Of a DNA stretch of 58,695 nucleotides, positions 44,707 to 56,280 are shown piece by piece. The stretch's first letter is position 1; each line of letters opens with the position of its first letter. The notes under the pieces are model-generated. The model searched no databases. It saw nothing but the letters and a program-made list of their open reading frames with translations, and was not told the DNA's origin. The stretch covers positions 1-58,695 of the forward strand of contig CAMJQJ010000003.1 of assembly GCA_946408025.1 (NCBI GenBank). The letters run 5' to 3'. The translations under genes and the position numbers were made by a program. The DNA is from an uncultured Faecalitalea sp. (GTDB lineage: Bacteria > Bacillota_I > Bacilli_A > Erysipelotrichales > Erysipelotrichaceae).

Positions 44707-45870
44707 ATGATTAATTTTATTGTGAAAAGATTTGTAAAGAATTCAGAAGATACTAAAAACCCAAATGTAAGAAGTGCGGTTGGACGTTTATGTGGCTGGA
44801 TCGGAATTTTATGCAACATATTTTTATTCTTGATCAAGTTTGCGATAGGGATCGTAGTAAGTTCGGTGTCTATTCAAGCAGATGCAATCAACAACTTGAC
44901 GGATGCAGGTTCTAATATTATTGCGATTTTTTCGTTCTATTTATCAAATAAACCAGCAGATAAAGATCATCCTTTTGGACATGAGAGAACAGAAACGATC
45001 GCATCTTTATTTGTAGGTTTGATGATTGCTTATTTGGGTATCGAAATGGCAAGAGAAAGTTTAGGTAAAATTCTTTCTCCTGATGTGATTGATTTTAGAT
45101 TTGTAACTGTGCTTATTTTGGTCATTTCTATTTTGGTAAAATTGTGGATGTATCTTTACAATAAATCATTATCTAAAAAATATGAATCTACTATGTTAGA
45201 GGCGACAGCTTTAGATTCGATTTCAGATGTTATCGGAACAAGTGCGGTGTTGGTTTCAACTGTAATATCTCCTTTTATAGGTTTTAACTTAGATGGATAT
45301 ATGGGTGTTATTGTTTCGGCAATTATTTTGTATAATGCATATGGATTGATCAAAGAAGTTGTAAATTCACTTTTGGGAGAAGCTCCTGATAAAGCATTGG
45401 TTGATGATATCGTCAAAGAAATGATGTTGGATAATAGAGTGTTGGGTGTACATGATTTGATCATTCATAATTATGGTCCTAATAAGTTGTTTGCTAGTGC
45501 TCATGTTGAGGTTGATTCAGACTGTGATATTTTTGATGTACATGATCACATAGATAATGTGGAGAAAGAAATTAAAAATAAATTTAATGTAGAAATGTCT
45601 TTGCATATGGATCCAATCAAAGTCAATGATCCATTAACGGATTACTATAAGGAAAAATTAGTCGAGGCTATTCATGAAATTGAACCAACTTGGCAATTTC
45701 ATGATTTTAGGATCGTATCAGGTCCAACACATGTGAATCTGGTTTTTGATTTAGTAATTCCTTATGAGGAAAAACGTAACGAACAAGAAATAAAAGAAGA
45801 AATATTAAATCATATTTCTTCTGAAAAAAAAGTATATTTGGTCATGACGATCGATCACCCTTTCGCCTAA
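44707..45870 (+). CDS. Cation diffusion facilitator (CDF) family transporter
   Basis: A 387-aa metal-ion efflux protein with six membrane helices (about 28-215) and a long cytoplasmic domain. Metal-site motifs are QADAINNLTDAGSN in helix 2, DHPFGHERTE after it and TALDSISDV in helix 5. The C-terminal part (about 220-387) has one standard dimerisation domain plus an extra stretch of the same kind. Zn, Fe or Mn are likely ions. There is no SD; the promoter -10 ends six bases before ATG, so the mRNA looks leaderless. The stop overlaps the leftward DeoR gene by 4 bases. Confidence 0.9.
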   Translation: MINFIVKRFVKNSEDTKNPNVRSAVGRLCGWIGILCNIFLFLIKFAIGIVVSSVSIQADAINNLTDAGSNIIAIFSFYLSNKPADKDHPFGHERTETIASLFVGLMIAYLGIEMARESLGKILSPDVIDFRFVTVLILVISILVKLWMYLYNKSLSKKYESTMLEATALDSISDVIGTSAVLVSTVISPFIGFNLDGYMGVIVSAIILYNAYGLIKEVVNSLLGEAPDKALVDDIVKEMMLDNRVLGVHDLIIHNYGPNKLFASAHVEVDSDCDIFDVHDHIDNVEKEIKNKFNVEMSLHMDPIKVNDPLTDYYKEKLVEAIHEIEPTWQFHDFRIVSGPTHVNLVFDLVIPYEEKRNEQEIKEEILNHISSEKKVYLVMTIDHPFA

Positions 45871-46622
45871 ACTTCAATAACTTCTTTGATGTCTTGAACT
45901 GTTTTTCGTTGTTCATCTGTTAATTGATTGGTGATCAACATATCAAATTCTTTAAACTTACAAAAAATATATGGAGCCGAGGAATGAAACTTACTGCTGT
46001 CACATACAGCAATAAGTTTTTTTGTTTGGTTCATTACATGGCGTTTAAGACTCAATTCGTTAGAATTCATTGTAGTAAAACCATTAGAATCTAAGATTCC
46101 ATCGGTTCCCATGATCGCAACATCTATATTTAGGTGATCGATAATATTAGCGGCAAAATGTCCGTAAGTTCTTGCACCTGTATTAAAAAGGAAACCACCG
46201 CATACGATTGTTTTTATATTCATTGCGATGCAATGGTTTAATAAAGGAATGGAATTCGTAACAATTGTAATGTCTTTTTTCATTTGTAGAGCATTTGCTC
46301 CAAGTAAGACGGTACTACCTGAATCTAAATAGACAACTTGCCCGTCTTGAATCTCCTGAAAAGCTCTAAAAGTAATTCGACGTTTATCTTCGGGATTTTC
46401 ACGGTTACGCATGGTTAATGGAGTTTCGTATAATGAGGAAATCACTCGTGCAAAACCATGCTCTCTAATTAATAATGACATATTTTCCATTTCGTTTAAG
46501 TCGTTACGCAATGTTTCGGGGGTTACCTCTAACTCTTTGGCTAAATCTGAAATTTTTACTTTGGTCCGTTCAAGAAGTATCTTTTGAATTCGTGCTTGGC
46601 GGGCTTCTTTTTTCTTTGTCAT
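45867..46622 (-). CDS. DeoR-family transcriptional regulator
   Basis: A 251-aa regulator: winged helix at about 1-58 (ISDLAKELEVTPETLRNDL), DeoRC sugar-phosphate-binding domain at about 75-230 (YLDSGSTVLLGANAL). It is a paralogue of the regulator ending at 38666 but clearly diverged. AAGGAGA precedes ATG. Its promoter overlaps that of the divergent small gene within a 34-base palindrome, so it may regulate itself and that gene. Effector unknown. Confidence 0.9.
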   Translation of the reverse strand: MTKKKEARQARIQKILLERTKVKISDLAKELEVTPETLRNDLNEMENMSLLIREHGFARVISSLYETPLTMRNRENPEDKRRITFRAFQEIQDGQVVYLDSGSTVLLGANALQMKKDITIVTNSIPLLNHCIAMNIKTIVCGGFLFNTGARTYGHFAANIIDHLNIDVAIMGTDGILDSNGFTTMNSNELSLKRHVMNQTKKLIAVCDSSKFHSSAPYIFCKFKEFDMLITNQLTDEQRKTVQDIKEVIEV

Positions 46623-46681
46623 TTTATCTCCTTTTTTTTGAATAAAAATAATAATTATACATTTATTTTATTATACCAAAG

Positions 46682-46719
46682 AAATTATTTTTGAATTAAG
46701 TTAATTTCAAAAATAATAT
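46682..46719. promoter_or_regulatory. Palindromic divergent promoter/operator
   Basis: Perfect 12-bp arms ATTATTTTTGAA (46684-46695) and TTCAAAAATAAT (46706-46717) are separated by 10 bases. On the plus strand they contain TTGAAT-N17-TAATAT, on the minus strand TTGAAA-N17-TAATTT. The two promoters overlap completely and point outward. Confidence 0.65.
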
Positions 46720-46773
46720 TGAGTTAACTTGGCGTTGAATGAATAATTAAGGTGTCCAAGGGAGGTGAAGATT

Positions 46774-47055
46774 ATGTGTAATAAAGTTGTCCATTTAGAA
46801 CCGGAGGATTTCATAAGAATCTTACATAAAGAAAAATTATCTGTTTATGCTAGAGCGTATGTATTGGATAATGGAATTGCTGGTCTAATTTACATGTGTT
46901 CGGATTCACATAATCTTTACTATCTGGACCGTTTTGTTCCGGCGCCAAATAAAAAGAAAGATTTTGATAAAATTAGTTTTTATGATGTGCATAAGGATCT
47001 ATATCGAAAGATAAACCTTGATAATTATTTGCGTGAAAAAAATCCGATCAATTGA
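46774..47055 (+). CDS. Small protein of unknown function
   Basis: A 93-aa soluble protein that I do not recognise. ATG 46774 follows GGAGGTGA by 6 bases, so the start is firm; the GTG at 46765 lies inside that SD. It begins MCNKVVHLEPEDF, has a hydrophobic GIAGLIYMCSDS strand and a tyrosine-rich middle, and no membrane helix or signal peptide. It is driven by the divergent palindromic promoter it shares with the DeoR gene, which suggests co-regulation. The stop codon is part of a hairpin shared with pgeF. Confidence 0.7.
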   Translation: MCNKVVHLEPEDFIRILHKEKLSVYARAYVLDNGIAGLIYMCSDSHNLYYLDRFVPAPNKKKDFDKISFYDVHKDLYRKINLDNYLREKNPIN

Positions 47056-47061
47056 TCGGAT
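47036..47061 (-). terminator. Terminator hairpin shared by the convergent stop codons
   Basis: An 8-bp perfect stem ATCCGATC / GATCGGAT with an AATT loop. The plus-strand stop (47053-47055) lies in it and the pgeF stop touches its end. On the minus strand it is followed by six T; on the plus strand only by CATTTT, so it serves mainly pgeF. Confidence 0.75.
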
Positions 47062-47822
47062 CATTTTAAATAGCCATAGGTGAAATGTTCACCTGTTTTT
47101 TTATCGTTTCTGAAGCTGAAGCAATCATTCAGTTCTTTTTTTGTATCTAATTTTGAAGGGTAAATATTTTGAATGTTTAATCCATTATTTAATAACATTT
47201 GGATATTTAATCCCTGGTTATCAATATATGCTTTTTGGTTTGGCATATAACGAATAAACGGTTCAATATTAAAATTAAGCTGTTTGATCTGATCAACAAC
47301 TTCCATTCCTACTTCTAATGAATCAAATAGAATGCTTGGTGAAAAATATGCTTTAGTGTTTTTAGGATCGATCTTGTTTTTTCGGATCAATTCTTTAACG
47401 CATTTATCAGTGATTGATTGTGCTGTTCCTTTCCAACCAGAGTGAATGCAGCAAATACATGGGGTGGTTTCATCAATTAGTAAAATTCCAACGCAATCTG
47501 CAGTAAAAACTCCAATCAGAATATTTTTTTCGTTCGTGTAAACAGCATCTACGTTCATGATGCTGGTATTTTTGTCAAATGCTCCTTTTTGTTTATCTGC
47601 TTTCGTTATTTCATAAATGTTTGAGGTGTGTTTTTGCCAAGGTAAGGACCAGTTTGATAAAGGTATATTAAGTTCTTGACTCAGTTTGTTGCGGTTGGTC
47701 ATAACTTTTTCTGGATCTAAGCAAACATGTAATGCCATATTATTATTTTCTAAAGCTGTTTTATCTTTTAGAGTGGTTGCGCCAAAAACTATTTGGTCAT
47801 TGATATGTATTAATTGTTTCAC
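47061..47822 (-). CDS. pgeF: PgeF/YfiH (laccase-domain) family protein
   Basis: A 253-aa multicopper-like domain protein, annotated as polyphenol oxidase, purine nucleoside phosphorylase or peptidoglycan editing factor. The metal-site motifs are FTADCVGILLID and CCIHSGWKGT, plus a first His in LPWQKHTSN. The start is GTG 47822, with GGAGGAG 4-5 bases upstream. It has no signal peptide, so it is cytoplasmic. It is monocistronic and convergent with the small orphan gene. Confidence 0.9.
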   Translation of the reverse strand: MKQLIHINDQIVFGATTLKDKTALENNNMALHVCLDPEKVMTNRNKLSQELNIPLSNWSLPWQKHTSNIYEITKADKQKGAFDKNTSIMNVDAVYTNEKNILIGVFTADCVGILLIDETTPCICCIHSGWKGTAQSITDKCVKELIRKNKIDPKNTKAYFSPSILFDSLEVGMEVVDQIKQLNFNIEPFIRYMPNQKAYIDNQGLNIQMLLNNGLNIQNIYPSKLDTKKELNDCFSFRNDKKTGEHFTYGYLK

Positions 47823-47936
47823 ATTGCTCCTCCTTCATACGGATTTTTTGTGAGTATATTGTATCATATACATTGAATATTTTTTATGCTTGTCGAATGG
47901 TTAATAAATAAGTAAAACTTAAGAAAATGCAACTTT

Positions 47937-47963
47937 CTAGCACTTTGGTGTTGCCACTGCTAA
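47937..47963 (+). promoter_or_regulatory. Degenerate CIRCE element 1
   Basis: CTAGCACTT, exactly 9 bases, CACTGCTAA: 14 of 18 arm positions match the CIRCE consensus (TTAGCACTC-N9-GAGTGCTAA). It covers the -35 region of the hrcA promoter. Expected binder is HrcA. Confidence 0.7.
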
Positions 47964-47978
47964 AAAGTGTGGTATACT
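47951..47978 (+). promoter_or_regulatory. Promoter of hrcA-grpE-dnaK-dnaJ
   Basis: TTGCCA (47951-47956), 16 bases, TATACT (47973-47978) with TG one base before it (extended -10). The predicted start near 47985 falls in the second CIRCE element. Confidence 0.65.
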
Positions 47979-47979
47979 A

Positions 47980-48006
47980 TTAGCAGACATGGAGTAAGAA
48001 TGCTAG
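47980..48006 (+). promoter_or_regulatory. Degenerate CIRCE element 2
   Basis: TTAGCAGAC, exactly 9 bases, GAATGCTAG: 14 of 18 arm positions match the consensus. It covers the predicted transcription start, downstream of the -10 box. Confidence 0.7.
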
Positions 48007-48020
48007 AAAGGAGTCTTAAT

Positions 48021-49056
48021 ATGCCAGAAAGTAAACTAACGCAACGTCAAAAAATTATTTTTAAAACTATCGTTGAGGAGTTTACAAGAGTGGCTGAACC
48101 TGTTGGATCAAAGACATTGATGCAGCTATTGGATTTTCCTGTATCAAGTGCAACAATCCGTAATGAGATGGCAGTTCTAGAAAAAGCAGGTTTATTGGAA
48201 AAGACACATACATCCAGCGGTCGTATTCCAAGTCAGAGAGGATATCGGTTTTATGTAGAGAACTTGATGGAAACACATTTGGATGTTTCGACAAAGAATT
48301 CACTTCAGCAAGTTTTTAGAGAAAGGCATTATTCTCTGGATGAAGTTGTTGAAAAAAGTTGCGATATATTAAGTCATATGACAAATTTGACAAGTATCGT
48401 ACTTGGTCCAGATGCTAGACAGCAAACTCTGCAGCATATTCAAGTGATTCCTATTAATTCAAAGAGTGCAGTTGCGATCTTTGTGACAGACCAGGGACAT
48501 ACAGAAAATAAAATGTTCCAGTTTGAACAGGATGTATCAGTTGATGATATCAAGAATTGTACAGATCTTTTGAACGATCAACTGATTGGTACACCGATAT
48601 GTGATGTAGTTGACAAGATGCGTGAAATCGAACCGATGATGGCTGCAAAACTTGTTCGGCATGAAGTTTTATTTGAAGCTTTCGTCACTGCGTTTATGCG
48701 ATTTGCTACTGAAAAGGTTGCGGTATCGGGACGAGATAACATGCTTGGTCAACCTGAATTTAGCGATATCAATCGCTTGAAAGAACTTATGAGAGTTCTA
48801 GATAATGGTAGGCTTTTCCATCAATGGACAGATCAAGTGGATAATGTGGCGGTCCAAATTGGATCGCGTAATGAACTTATCCAGATTGGTGATTGTTCCG
48901 TATTAACGACAAAGTTCCATTACAACAATGAAGAAGAAGGACAACTCATGGTCGTTGGCCCTAATCGAATGCAGTATTCAAAAGTCGTAGCCTTGATGGA
49001 TTACATGTCAAACGTTATCGAAGATGTATTTGGTAACGGAAAAGGAGGTAAAGACG

Positions 49057-49064
<8 letters not shown>
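48021..49064 (+). CDS. hrcA: Heat-inducible transcription repressor HrcA
   Basis: Represses the class I heat-shock genes by binding CIRCE; GroEL keeps it active. The 347-aa protein has an N-terminal winged helix (LTQRQKIIFKTIVEEF to SSATIRNEMAVLE, about 5-50), the conserved TSSGRIPSQRGYRFYV, and a GAF-like C-terminal domain. ATG 48021 is chosen as AAAGGAG stands just before it; an in-frame start at 47967 would run through the promoter and CIRCE 2. It overlaps grpE by 8 bases and leads the operon. Confidence 0.95.
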
Positions 49065-51449
<2,385 letters not shown>

Positions 51450-51455
51450 TAAAAC

Positions 51456-51481
51456 AAAGTTCTAGCATGCGCTAGAACTTT
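51456..51481 (+). other. Intercistronic hairpin between dnaK and dnaJ
   Basis: An 11-bp perfect stem AAAGTTCTAGC / GCTAGAACTTT with an ATGC loop. Only one C follows before A residues, so it is not a full terminator; it probably stabilises the dnaK part of the mRNA or partly attenuates dnaJ. Confidence 0.65.
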
Positions 51482-51506
51482 CACATGTGTAGAAGGAGGA
51501 AGGATC

Positions 51507-52625
51507 ATGGCCGAAAAAAGAGATTATTATGAGGTCCTGGGAGTTTCTAAAAGCGCAACGCCCGATGAAATTAAAAAAGCATATCGAAAACTTGCGATGA
51601 AATACCATCCCGATGTTAATAAAGATCCTGGAGCCGAAGACAAATTCAAAGAAATCAATGAGGCTTATGAAGTCTTAAGCGATGAAAAGAAGCGCCAGAC
51701 ATATGATCAGTTCGGTCATGCCGGAATGGATGGGGCTTTTGGACAAGGCGGATTCCAGGGTGGATTTACAGATTTTGGTGATTTAGGTGATATCTTTGGA
51801 TCATTCTTTGGTGGCGGATTTGGTTCTGGTTTTGGTGGTTCATCTCGCCGTCAAAGTAATCAACCGCGTCAAGGACAAGATCGTTATATGCAAATGCGCA
51901 TCGACTTTATGGATGCAATTTTTGGTAAGACAGAAACTATTTCGCTGGAAGTCGATGAAACATGTAAACACTGTAATGGAAGTGGAGCAGAAAGTCCAAG
52001 CGATGTTCAGACATGTCCAACATGTCATGGTTCGGGTTATGTCATGAGCCAGCAGCGTACACCTTTTGGTGTGATCCAACAACAATCTGTATGTCCAGAT
52101 TGCCATGGAACAGGAAAGAAAGTGTCTCGCTCTTGTCATGTTTGTCATGGAAAAGGATATGAACATAGAAGGGTTAAATTAGATATAAAAATTCCTGCCG
52201 GAATTCAAACCGGACAACAGATTCGCATTGCACAAAAGGGTGAACGAGGAGTTAATGGTGGACCAAATGGAGATTTGTATATCGAAATTATCGTAAATCC
52301 ACATCCAACATTTAAACGAGAAAATAATGATATTCATATCAAAGTTCCAATTAGTGCTGTTGATGCAACAATAGGTTGTACAGTTCAAGTACCAACAGTA
52401 TATGGTGATGTAGATTTGAAGATTCCAGAAGGAACACAGCCAAATACAAAGTTTAGATTAAAAGGAAAAGGTGTAAAGTCTCGTTCTGGGCAAGGAGATG
52501 AATATGTCGAAGTGGCTATTGAGATCCCTAAAAAGCTTTCTCGCAAAGAGCGTGAAATGTATGAACAGTTGAGAAATGGACAGTCTGATTCACCTTTTGA
52601 AAGATTTAAAAGAGCATTTAAATAA
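51507..52625 (+). CDS. dnaJ: Chaperone DnaJ (Hsp40)
   Basis: A 372-aa co-chaperone of DnaK. The J domain (residues 5-70) contains KYHPDVN, then a Gly/Phe-rich linker (about 75-120), four zinc-finger repeats ([32 protein letters not shown] at about 150-220) and the C-terminal peptide-binding domains. GAAGGAGGAAGG precedes ATG. It is the last gene of the hrcA operon, followed by a long hairpin terminator. Confidence 0.97.
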   Translation: MAEKRDYYEVLGVSKSATPDEIKKAYRKLAMKYHPDVNKDPGAEDKFKEINEAYEVLSDEKKRQTYDQFGHAGMDGAFGQGGFQGGFTDFGDLGDIFGSFFGGGFGSGFGGSSRRQSNQPRQGQDRYMQMRIDFMDAIFGKTETISLEVDETCKHCNGSGAESPSDVQTCPTCHGSGYVMSQQRTPFGVIQQQSVCPDCHGTGKKVSRSCHVCHGKGYEHRRVKLDIKIPAGIQTGQQIRIAQKGERGVNGGPNGDLYIEIIVNPHPTFKRENNDIHIKVPISAVDATIGCTVQVPTVYGDVDLKIPEGTQPNTKFRLKGKGVKSRSGQGDEYVEVAIEIPKKLSRKEREMYEQLRNGQSDSPFERFKRAFK

Positions 52626-52701
52626 AAAGGATAAGAGGAAGTGAATATTCTTTAATTGGTATTCAATTATCGATTTTCATTTCATCATTATCCTTTTTTA
52701 T
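52624..52701 (+). terminator. Long hairpin terminator of the dnaJ operon
   Basis: Perfect 11-bp arms AAAAAGGATAA (52624-52634) and TTATCCTTTTT (52688-52698) enclose about 53 bases that can also pair in part (AAGTGAA with TTCATTT). T residues end the 3' arm. The stem begins at the dnaJ stop codon. Confidence 0.65.
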
Positions 52702-52742
52702 TATGATGATTTGTATGGTAATATCTATAAGAGGAGAGAATT

Positions 52743-53348
52743 ATGAGAAATATTTTGGTGTTTATTGGTATTGCTGTTTTTGTGGCTGTATTGATATCTT
52801 TTATGCTGCAGTTATTGCGAAATTCCAGACAAAAACAATTTATGTATCTTTTGCAGAATGGTAAATTTGATGAATTGTATAAGAAAATTGATTCATTTTA
52901 TACAAAGTTAATTTTTCCAGAATATAATCGTGATTATGTTCGATTAAATGCGTTGATCATGCAAGATCGTAAAAAAGACATTGATTTAACTTTCGAAAAG
53001 TTAATTCTCATGGCAAAGGATAAAAAGGCCAAAATAGATATACTGAATAAAGCTTTTGAATATTACGTATATGAAGAAGATAAAACACATTGTGAAAAGA
53101 TAATGGAAGAAATAAAGAAGTTTGAAGATGATCAATGGATCAAATTGTCAAAAATGAAGTATGATATATTGATTTTGAAAAAATCAAATCATATTGAAGA
53201 ACTAGAGAAAGCTTTTGATAATCAGCCTGTTGTACAAAAGATAAACAATGCGTATTTACTAAGTGAACAATATCGAAATTTAGGAAATGAAGAAAAATTT
53301 AAATATTATTTAGATATTTCTAAGTCGTTAATAGAAGGGGAAAAGTAA
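52743..53348 (+). CDS. Membrane-anchored helical-repeat (TPR-like) protein of unknown function
   Basis: A 201-aa protein with one N-terminal membrane helix (residues 4-26, ILVFIGIAVFVAVLISFM) and a charged, wholly helical rest whose spacing of Ala, Tyr and Leu resembles TPR-like repeats (for example ALIMQDRKKDIDLTFEKLIL). It is probably anchored with the helical part in the cytoplasm and used for protein binding. AGAGGAGAG precedes ATG; TGGTAATAT at 52716-52724 is a possible extended -10. Monocistronic between dnaJ and uvrA. I do not recognise the family. Confidence 0.75.
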   Translation: MRNILVFIGIAVFVAVLISFMLQLLRNSRQKQFMYLLQNGKFDELYKKIDSFYTKLIFPEYNRDYVRLNALIMQDRKKDIDLTFEKLILMAKDKKAKIDILNKAFEYYVYEEDKTHCEKIMEEIKKFEDDQWIKLSKMKYDILILKKSNHIEELEKAFDNQPVVQKINNAYLLSEQYRNLGNEEKFKYYLDISKSLIEGEK

Positions 53349-53369
53349 GTGAAAAACACTTACTTTTTT
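53343..53369 (+). terminator. Terminator of the TPR-like gene
   Basis: Stem AAGTAAGTG / CACTTACTT with a five-A loop, followed by T residues; the stop codon TAA is in the 5' arm. Confidence 0.88.
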
Positions 53370-53421
53370 AGTTCAGAATGGACTAAAACCATATCAAAAA
53401 TATTATATAATGTATTGAATG

Positions 53422-53430
53422 TGATATAAT
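53422..53430 (+). promoter_or_regulatory. Extended -10 promoter for uvrA
   Basis: TGATATAAT is a perfect extended -10 element; predicted start near 53437, followed by AAAGGAGG and ATG 53454. No LexA box (GAAC-N4-GTTC type) is visible around it. Confidence 0.6.
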
Positions 53431-53453
53431 ATTAGGCGTTCAAAGGAGGCTTT

Positions 53454-56276
53454 ATGGAAGAAAAATATATAACTATAAAAGGAGCTCGTGAAAATAATCT
53501 TAAAAATATAGATATAAAAATACCAAAAGATAAATTGGTTATTATGACCGGAGTTTCTGGGAGCGGAAAGACTTCTTTAGCTTTTGATACAATATATGCT
53601 GAAGGTCAACGTCGATATATGGAATCGTTGTCTGCTTACGCAAGACAATTTTTAGGAAATAGTGAAAAACCAGATGTAGACCAAATGGATGGTTTATCTC
53701 CAGCTATTGCGATTGACCAGAAAACAACTTCCAATAATCCTCGTTCTACTGTAGGTACTGTAACTGAAATTTACGATTATTTACGATTGATGTATGCAAG
53801 GATAGGAGTACCTTATTGTCCTCATCATCATGAACCAATTACAGGTTCCACAATAAAAGAAATGATTGATAAGATCATGGAACTTCCAGATGGAACAAGA
53901 TGTACGATTTTAAGTCCGGTTGTATCAGGAAAAAAAGGAACACATAAAGATTTGATTGATAAACTTATAAAAGAAGGATATGTTCGTGTTCGCTTAGATG
54001 GAGAAATTGTCTATTTGGAAGAGATTGAAAATATAGAGAAAAACAAAAAGCATTCTATTGATGTGGTTGTGGATCGAATTGTTAAAGCTGATAATCGATC
54101 ACGTTTTCACGATTCTTTGGAGACAGCTCTAAAATTAAGTGATGGATTAGCTGTCCTTTTAACAAAAGAGGAGGAAATATTATTTTCGAGCAATTATGCG
54201 TGTAAAGTATGTGGCTTTTCTGTACCTAAACTTGAGCCTAAACTTTTTTCGTTTAATGCACCTTTTGGATCTTGCCCTGAATGTAAAGGATTAGGTATTA
54301 CACAAAAAGTTGATTTAGATTTATTGATTCCTGATTGGAACAAATCAATTTCTCAAGGCGGTATTCATTATTATAAGAATATCGTGAACACAGAAAACTT
54401 GGAATGGCAAAGGATTCATGCTCTGATCAAATACTATGATATTGACATGGATGTACCACTAAAGGATTTACCTAAGAAACAATTGAACTATATTCTATAC
54501 GGCTCTGATGTACCAATTGCGTATAAGCTTGAATCGAGAAGTGGAAATACCTCAACAAAATTAGAGATTATTGAAGGGGTTTGTACACTTATTGAAAGGC
54601 GATATATGGAAACAACTTCATCTATGTCTAGAGAGTGGTATGGTTCATTTTTAACCGATTCTCCGTGTCCAGTATGTCATGGAGCTCGATTAAACGAACA
54701 GGCTTTAAGCGTGCAAGTATCCGGAAAAAACATATATGAATGGACATGTATGAGTGTTAAAGAAGCTTTAGAATTTATGGATAAATTAGAGTTGACACCG
54801 ACTCAGGCTAAAATTGCAGATTTGGTGATCAAAGAAATCAAGAATAGATTATCTTTTTTGAATCATGTAGGATTAAGTTATTTAACTTTGGATCGCTTGG
54901 CCTCCACATTATCCGGTGGGGAAGCGCAACGAATACGTTTAGCTACACAGATTGGCTCTAGATTGACAGGAGTGATGTATGTACTAGATGAACCAAGTAT
55001 AGGACTTCATCAAAGGGATAATGACCGATTGATCGATGCTTTAAAAGAGATGCGTGACTTAGGTAATACATTGATCGTTGTAGAACATGATGAAGATACC
55101 ATGCGTGCTAGTGATTATATCGTGGATATTGGACCTGGAGCTGGAGTGCATGGTGGAAATGTAGTTGCTGCAGGGACGCCTGAAGAAATTATGAGAGATG
55201 AAAACTCTATTACAGGAGCTTATTTAAGCGGAAGAAAAAGAATTGAAGTTCCAAAGGTTCGCCGCAAAGGAAATAAAAAAACAATAAAGATAATAAAAGC
55301 TACACAAAATAATCTTAAAAATGTCAATGCCACTTTTAAATTAGGTGCACTGAATGTTGTAACTGGTGTTTCCGGATCTGGAAAATCCTCTTTAGTTACA
55401 GAAGTCTTAACGCATGGTATACAGCATGCATTGGGAAGAGTAAGGATCAAACCTGGGGCATGTAAAGAAATAAGAGGATTGGAAAACATAGATAAGATCA
55501 TTGAAATTGGACAAGACCCAATTGGCAGGACACCTCGTTCTAATCCAGCAACATATACAGGTGTCTTTGATGACATACGTGATTTGTTTGCACAAACAAA
55601 GGAAGCAAAGTTATTAGGATATGATAAAGGTCGTTTCTCTTTTAATGTTAAAGGAGGAAGATGTGAGGCCTGTCAGGGTGATGGTATTTTAAGGATATCA
55701 ATGCATTTTTTGCCTGATGTATATGTTCCTTGTGATCAATGCCAAGGTAAGCGATATAATGAACAAACATTACAAGTAGAATATAAAGGGAAAAATATCG
55801 CAGATGTATTGGAAATGACAGTTGAAGAAGCGTTAGATTTTTTCTCAAATGTATCAAAAATAAAGCATAAATTACAAACACTGAATGATGTTGGTTTATC
55901 TTATATAAAGCTAGGACAAAGTGCAACGACACTCTCTGGTGGAGAAGCACAACGTGTAAAATTAGCCAGTGAATTACAAAAAAAGGCAACTGGCAAAACA
56001 GTATTTGTTTTGGATGAACCGACAACAGGACTACACTCTGATGATGTGAAGAAATTAATAGAAGTGCTTCAAAGACTGGTCGATCATGGCGATACAGTGA
56101 TTGTCATTGAACACAATTTGGATGTTATCAAATGTGCAGATTATATTATTGATATGGGACCTGAAGGTGGAAATGAAGGCGGTACAATTGTTTGTCAAGG
56201 TACTCCGGAACAGGTCGCAGAATGTAAAGAAAGTTATACAGGTCTTTATTTAAAGCCGTTATTAGAAAGGAAGTGA
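53454..56276 (+). CDS. uvrA: Excinuclease ABC subunit A
   Basis: The damage-recognition ATPase of nucleotide excision repair, 940 aa. Two ABC modules are visible: Walker [17 protein letters not shown] (about 31-46) and [16 protein letters not shown] (about 635-650); two LSGGEAQR signatures; and Cys-rich zinc sites (CKVCGF...CPECKG and CEACQGDG...CDQCQGKR). Length and order are normal. uvrB is not adjacent in this window, where it commonly lies upstream. The next gene, hprK, starts 5 bases after the stop, so uvrA-hprK-lgt form one transcription unit. Confidence 0.98.
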   Translation: MEEKYITIKGARENNLKNIDIKIPKDKLVIMTGVSGSGKTSLAFDTIYAEGQRRYMESLSAYARQFLGNSEKPDVDQMDGLSPAIAIDQKTTSNNPRSTVGTVTEIYDYLRLMYARIGVPYCPHHHEPITGSTIKEMIDKIMELPDGTRCTILSPVVSGKKGTHKDLIDKLIKEGYVRVRLDGEIVYLEEIENIEKNKKHSIDVVVDRIVKADNRSRFHDSLETALKLSDGLAVLLTKEEEILFSSNYACKVCGFSVPKLEPKLFSFNAPFGSCPECKGLGITQKVDLDLLIPDWNKSISQGGIHYYKNIVNTENLEWQRIHALIKYYDIDMDVPLKDLPKKQLNYILYGSDVPIAYKLESRSGNTSTKLEIIEGVCTLIERRYMETTSSMSREWYGSFLTDSPCPVCHGARLNEQALSVQVSGKNIYEWTCMSVKEALEFMDKLELTPTQAKIADLVIKEIKNRLSFLNHVGLSYLTLDRLASTLSGGEAQRIRLATQIGSRLTGVMYVLDEPSIGLHQRDNDRLIDALKEMRDLGNTLIVVEHDEDTMRASDYIVDIGPGAGVHGGNVVAAGTPEEIMRDENSITGAYLSGRKRIEVPKVRRKGNKKTIKIIKATQNNLKNVNATFKLGALNVVTGVSGSGKSSLVTEVLTHGIQHALGRVRIKPGACKEIRGLENIDKIIEIGQDPIGRTPRSNPATYTGVFDDIRDLFAQTKEAKLLGYDKGRFSFNVKGGRCEACQGDGILRISMHFLPDVYVPCDQCQGKRYNEQTLQVEYKGKNIADVLEMTVEEALDFFSNVSKIKHKLQTLNDVGLSYIKLGQSATTLSGGEAQRVKLASELQKKATGKTVFVLDEPTTGLHSDDVKKLIEVLQRLVDHGDTVIVIEHNLDVIKCADYIIDMGPEGGNEGGTIVCQGTPEQVAECKESYTGLYLKPLLERK

Positions 56277-56280
56277 GTCG

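Noticed and set aside
47967-48020. Upstream start for HrcA
   Set aside because: It lies across the -10 box and the second CIRCE element, so it cannot be in the mRNA from the predicted promoter.
53401-53453. LexA (SOS) box upstream of uvrA
   Set aside because: No GAAC-N4-GTTC type palindrome was found; only GAATG and GTTC fragments at wrong spacing.
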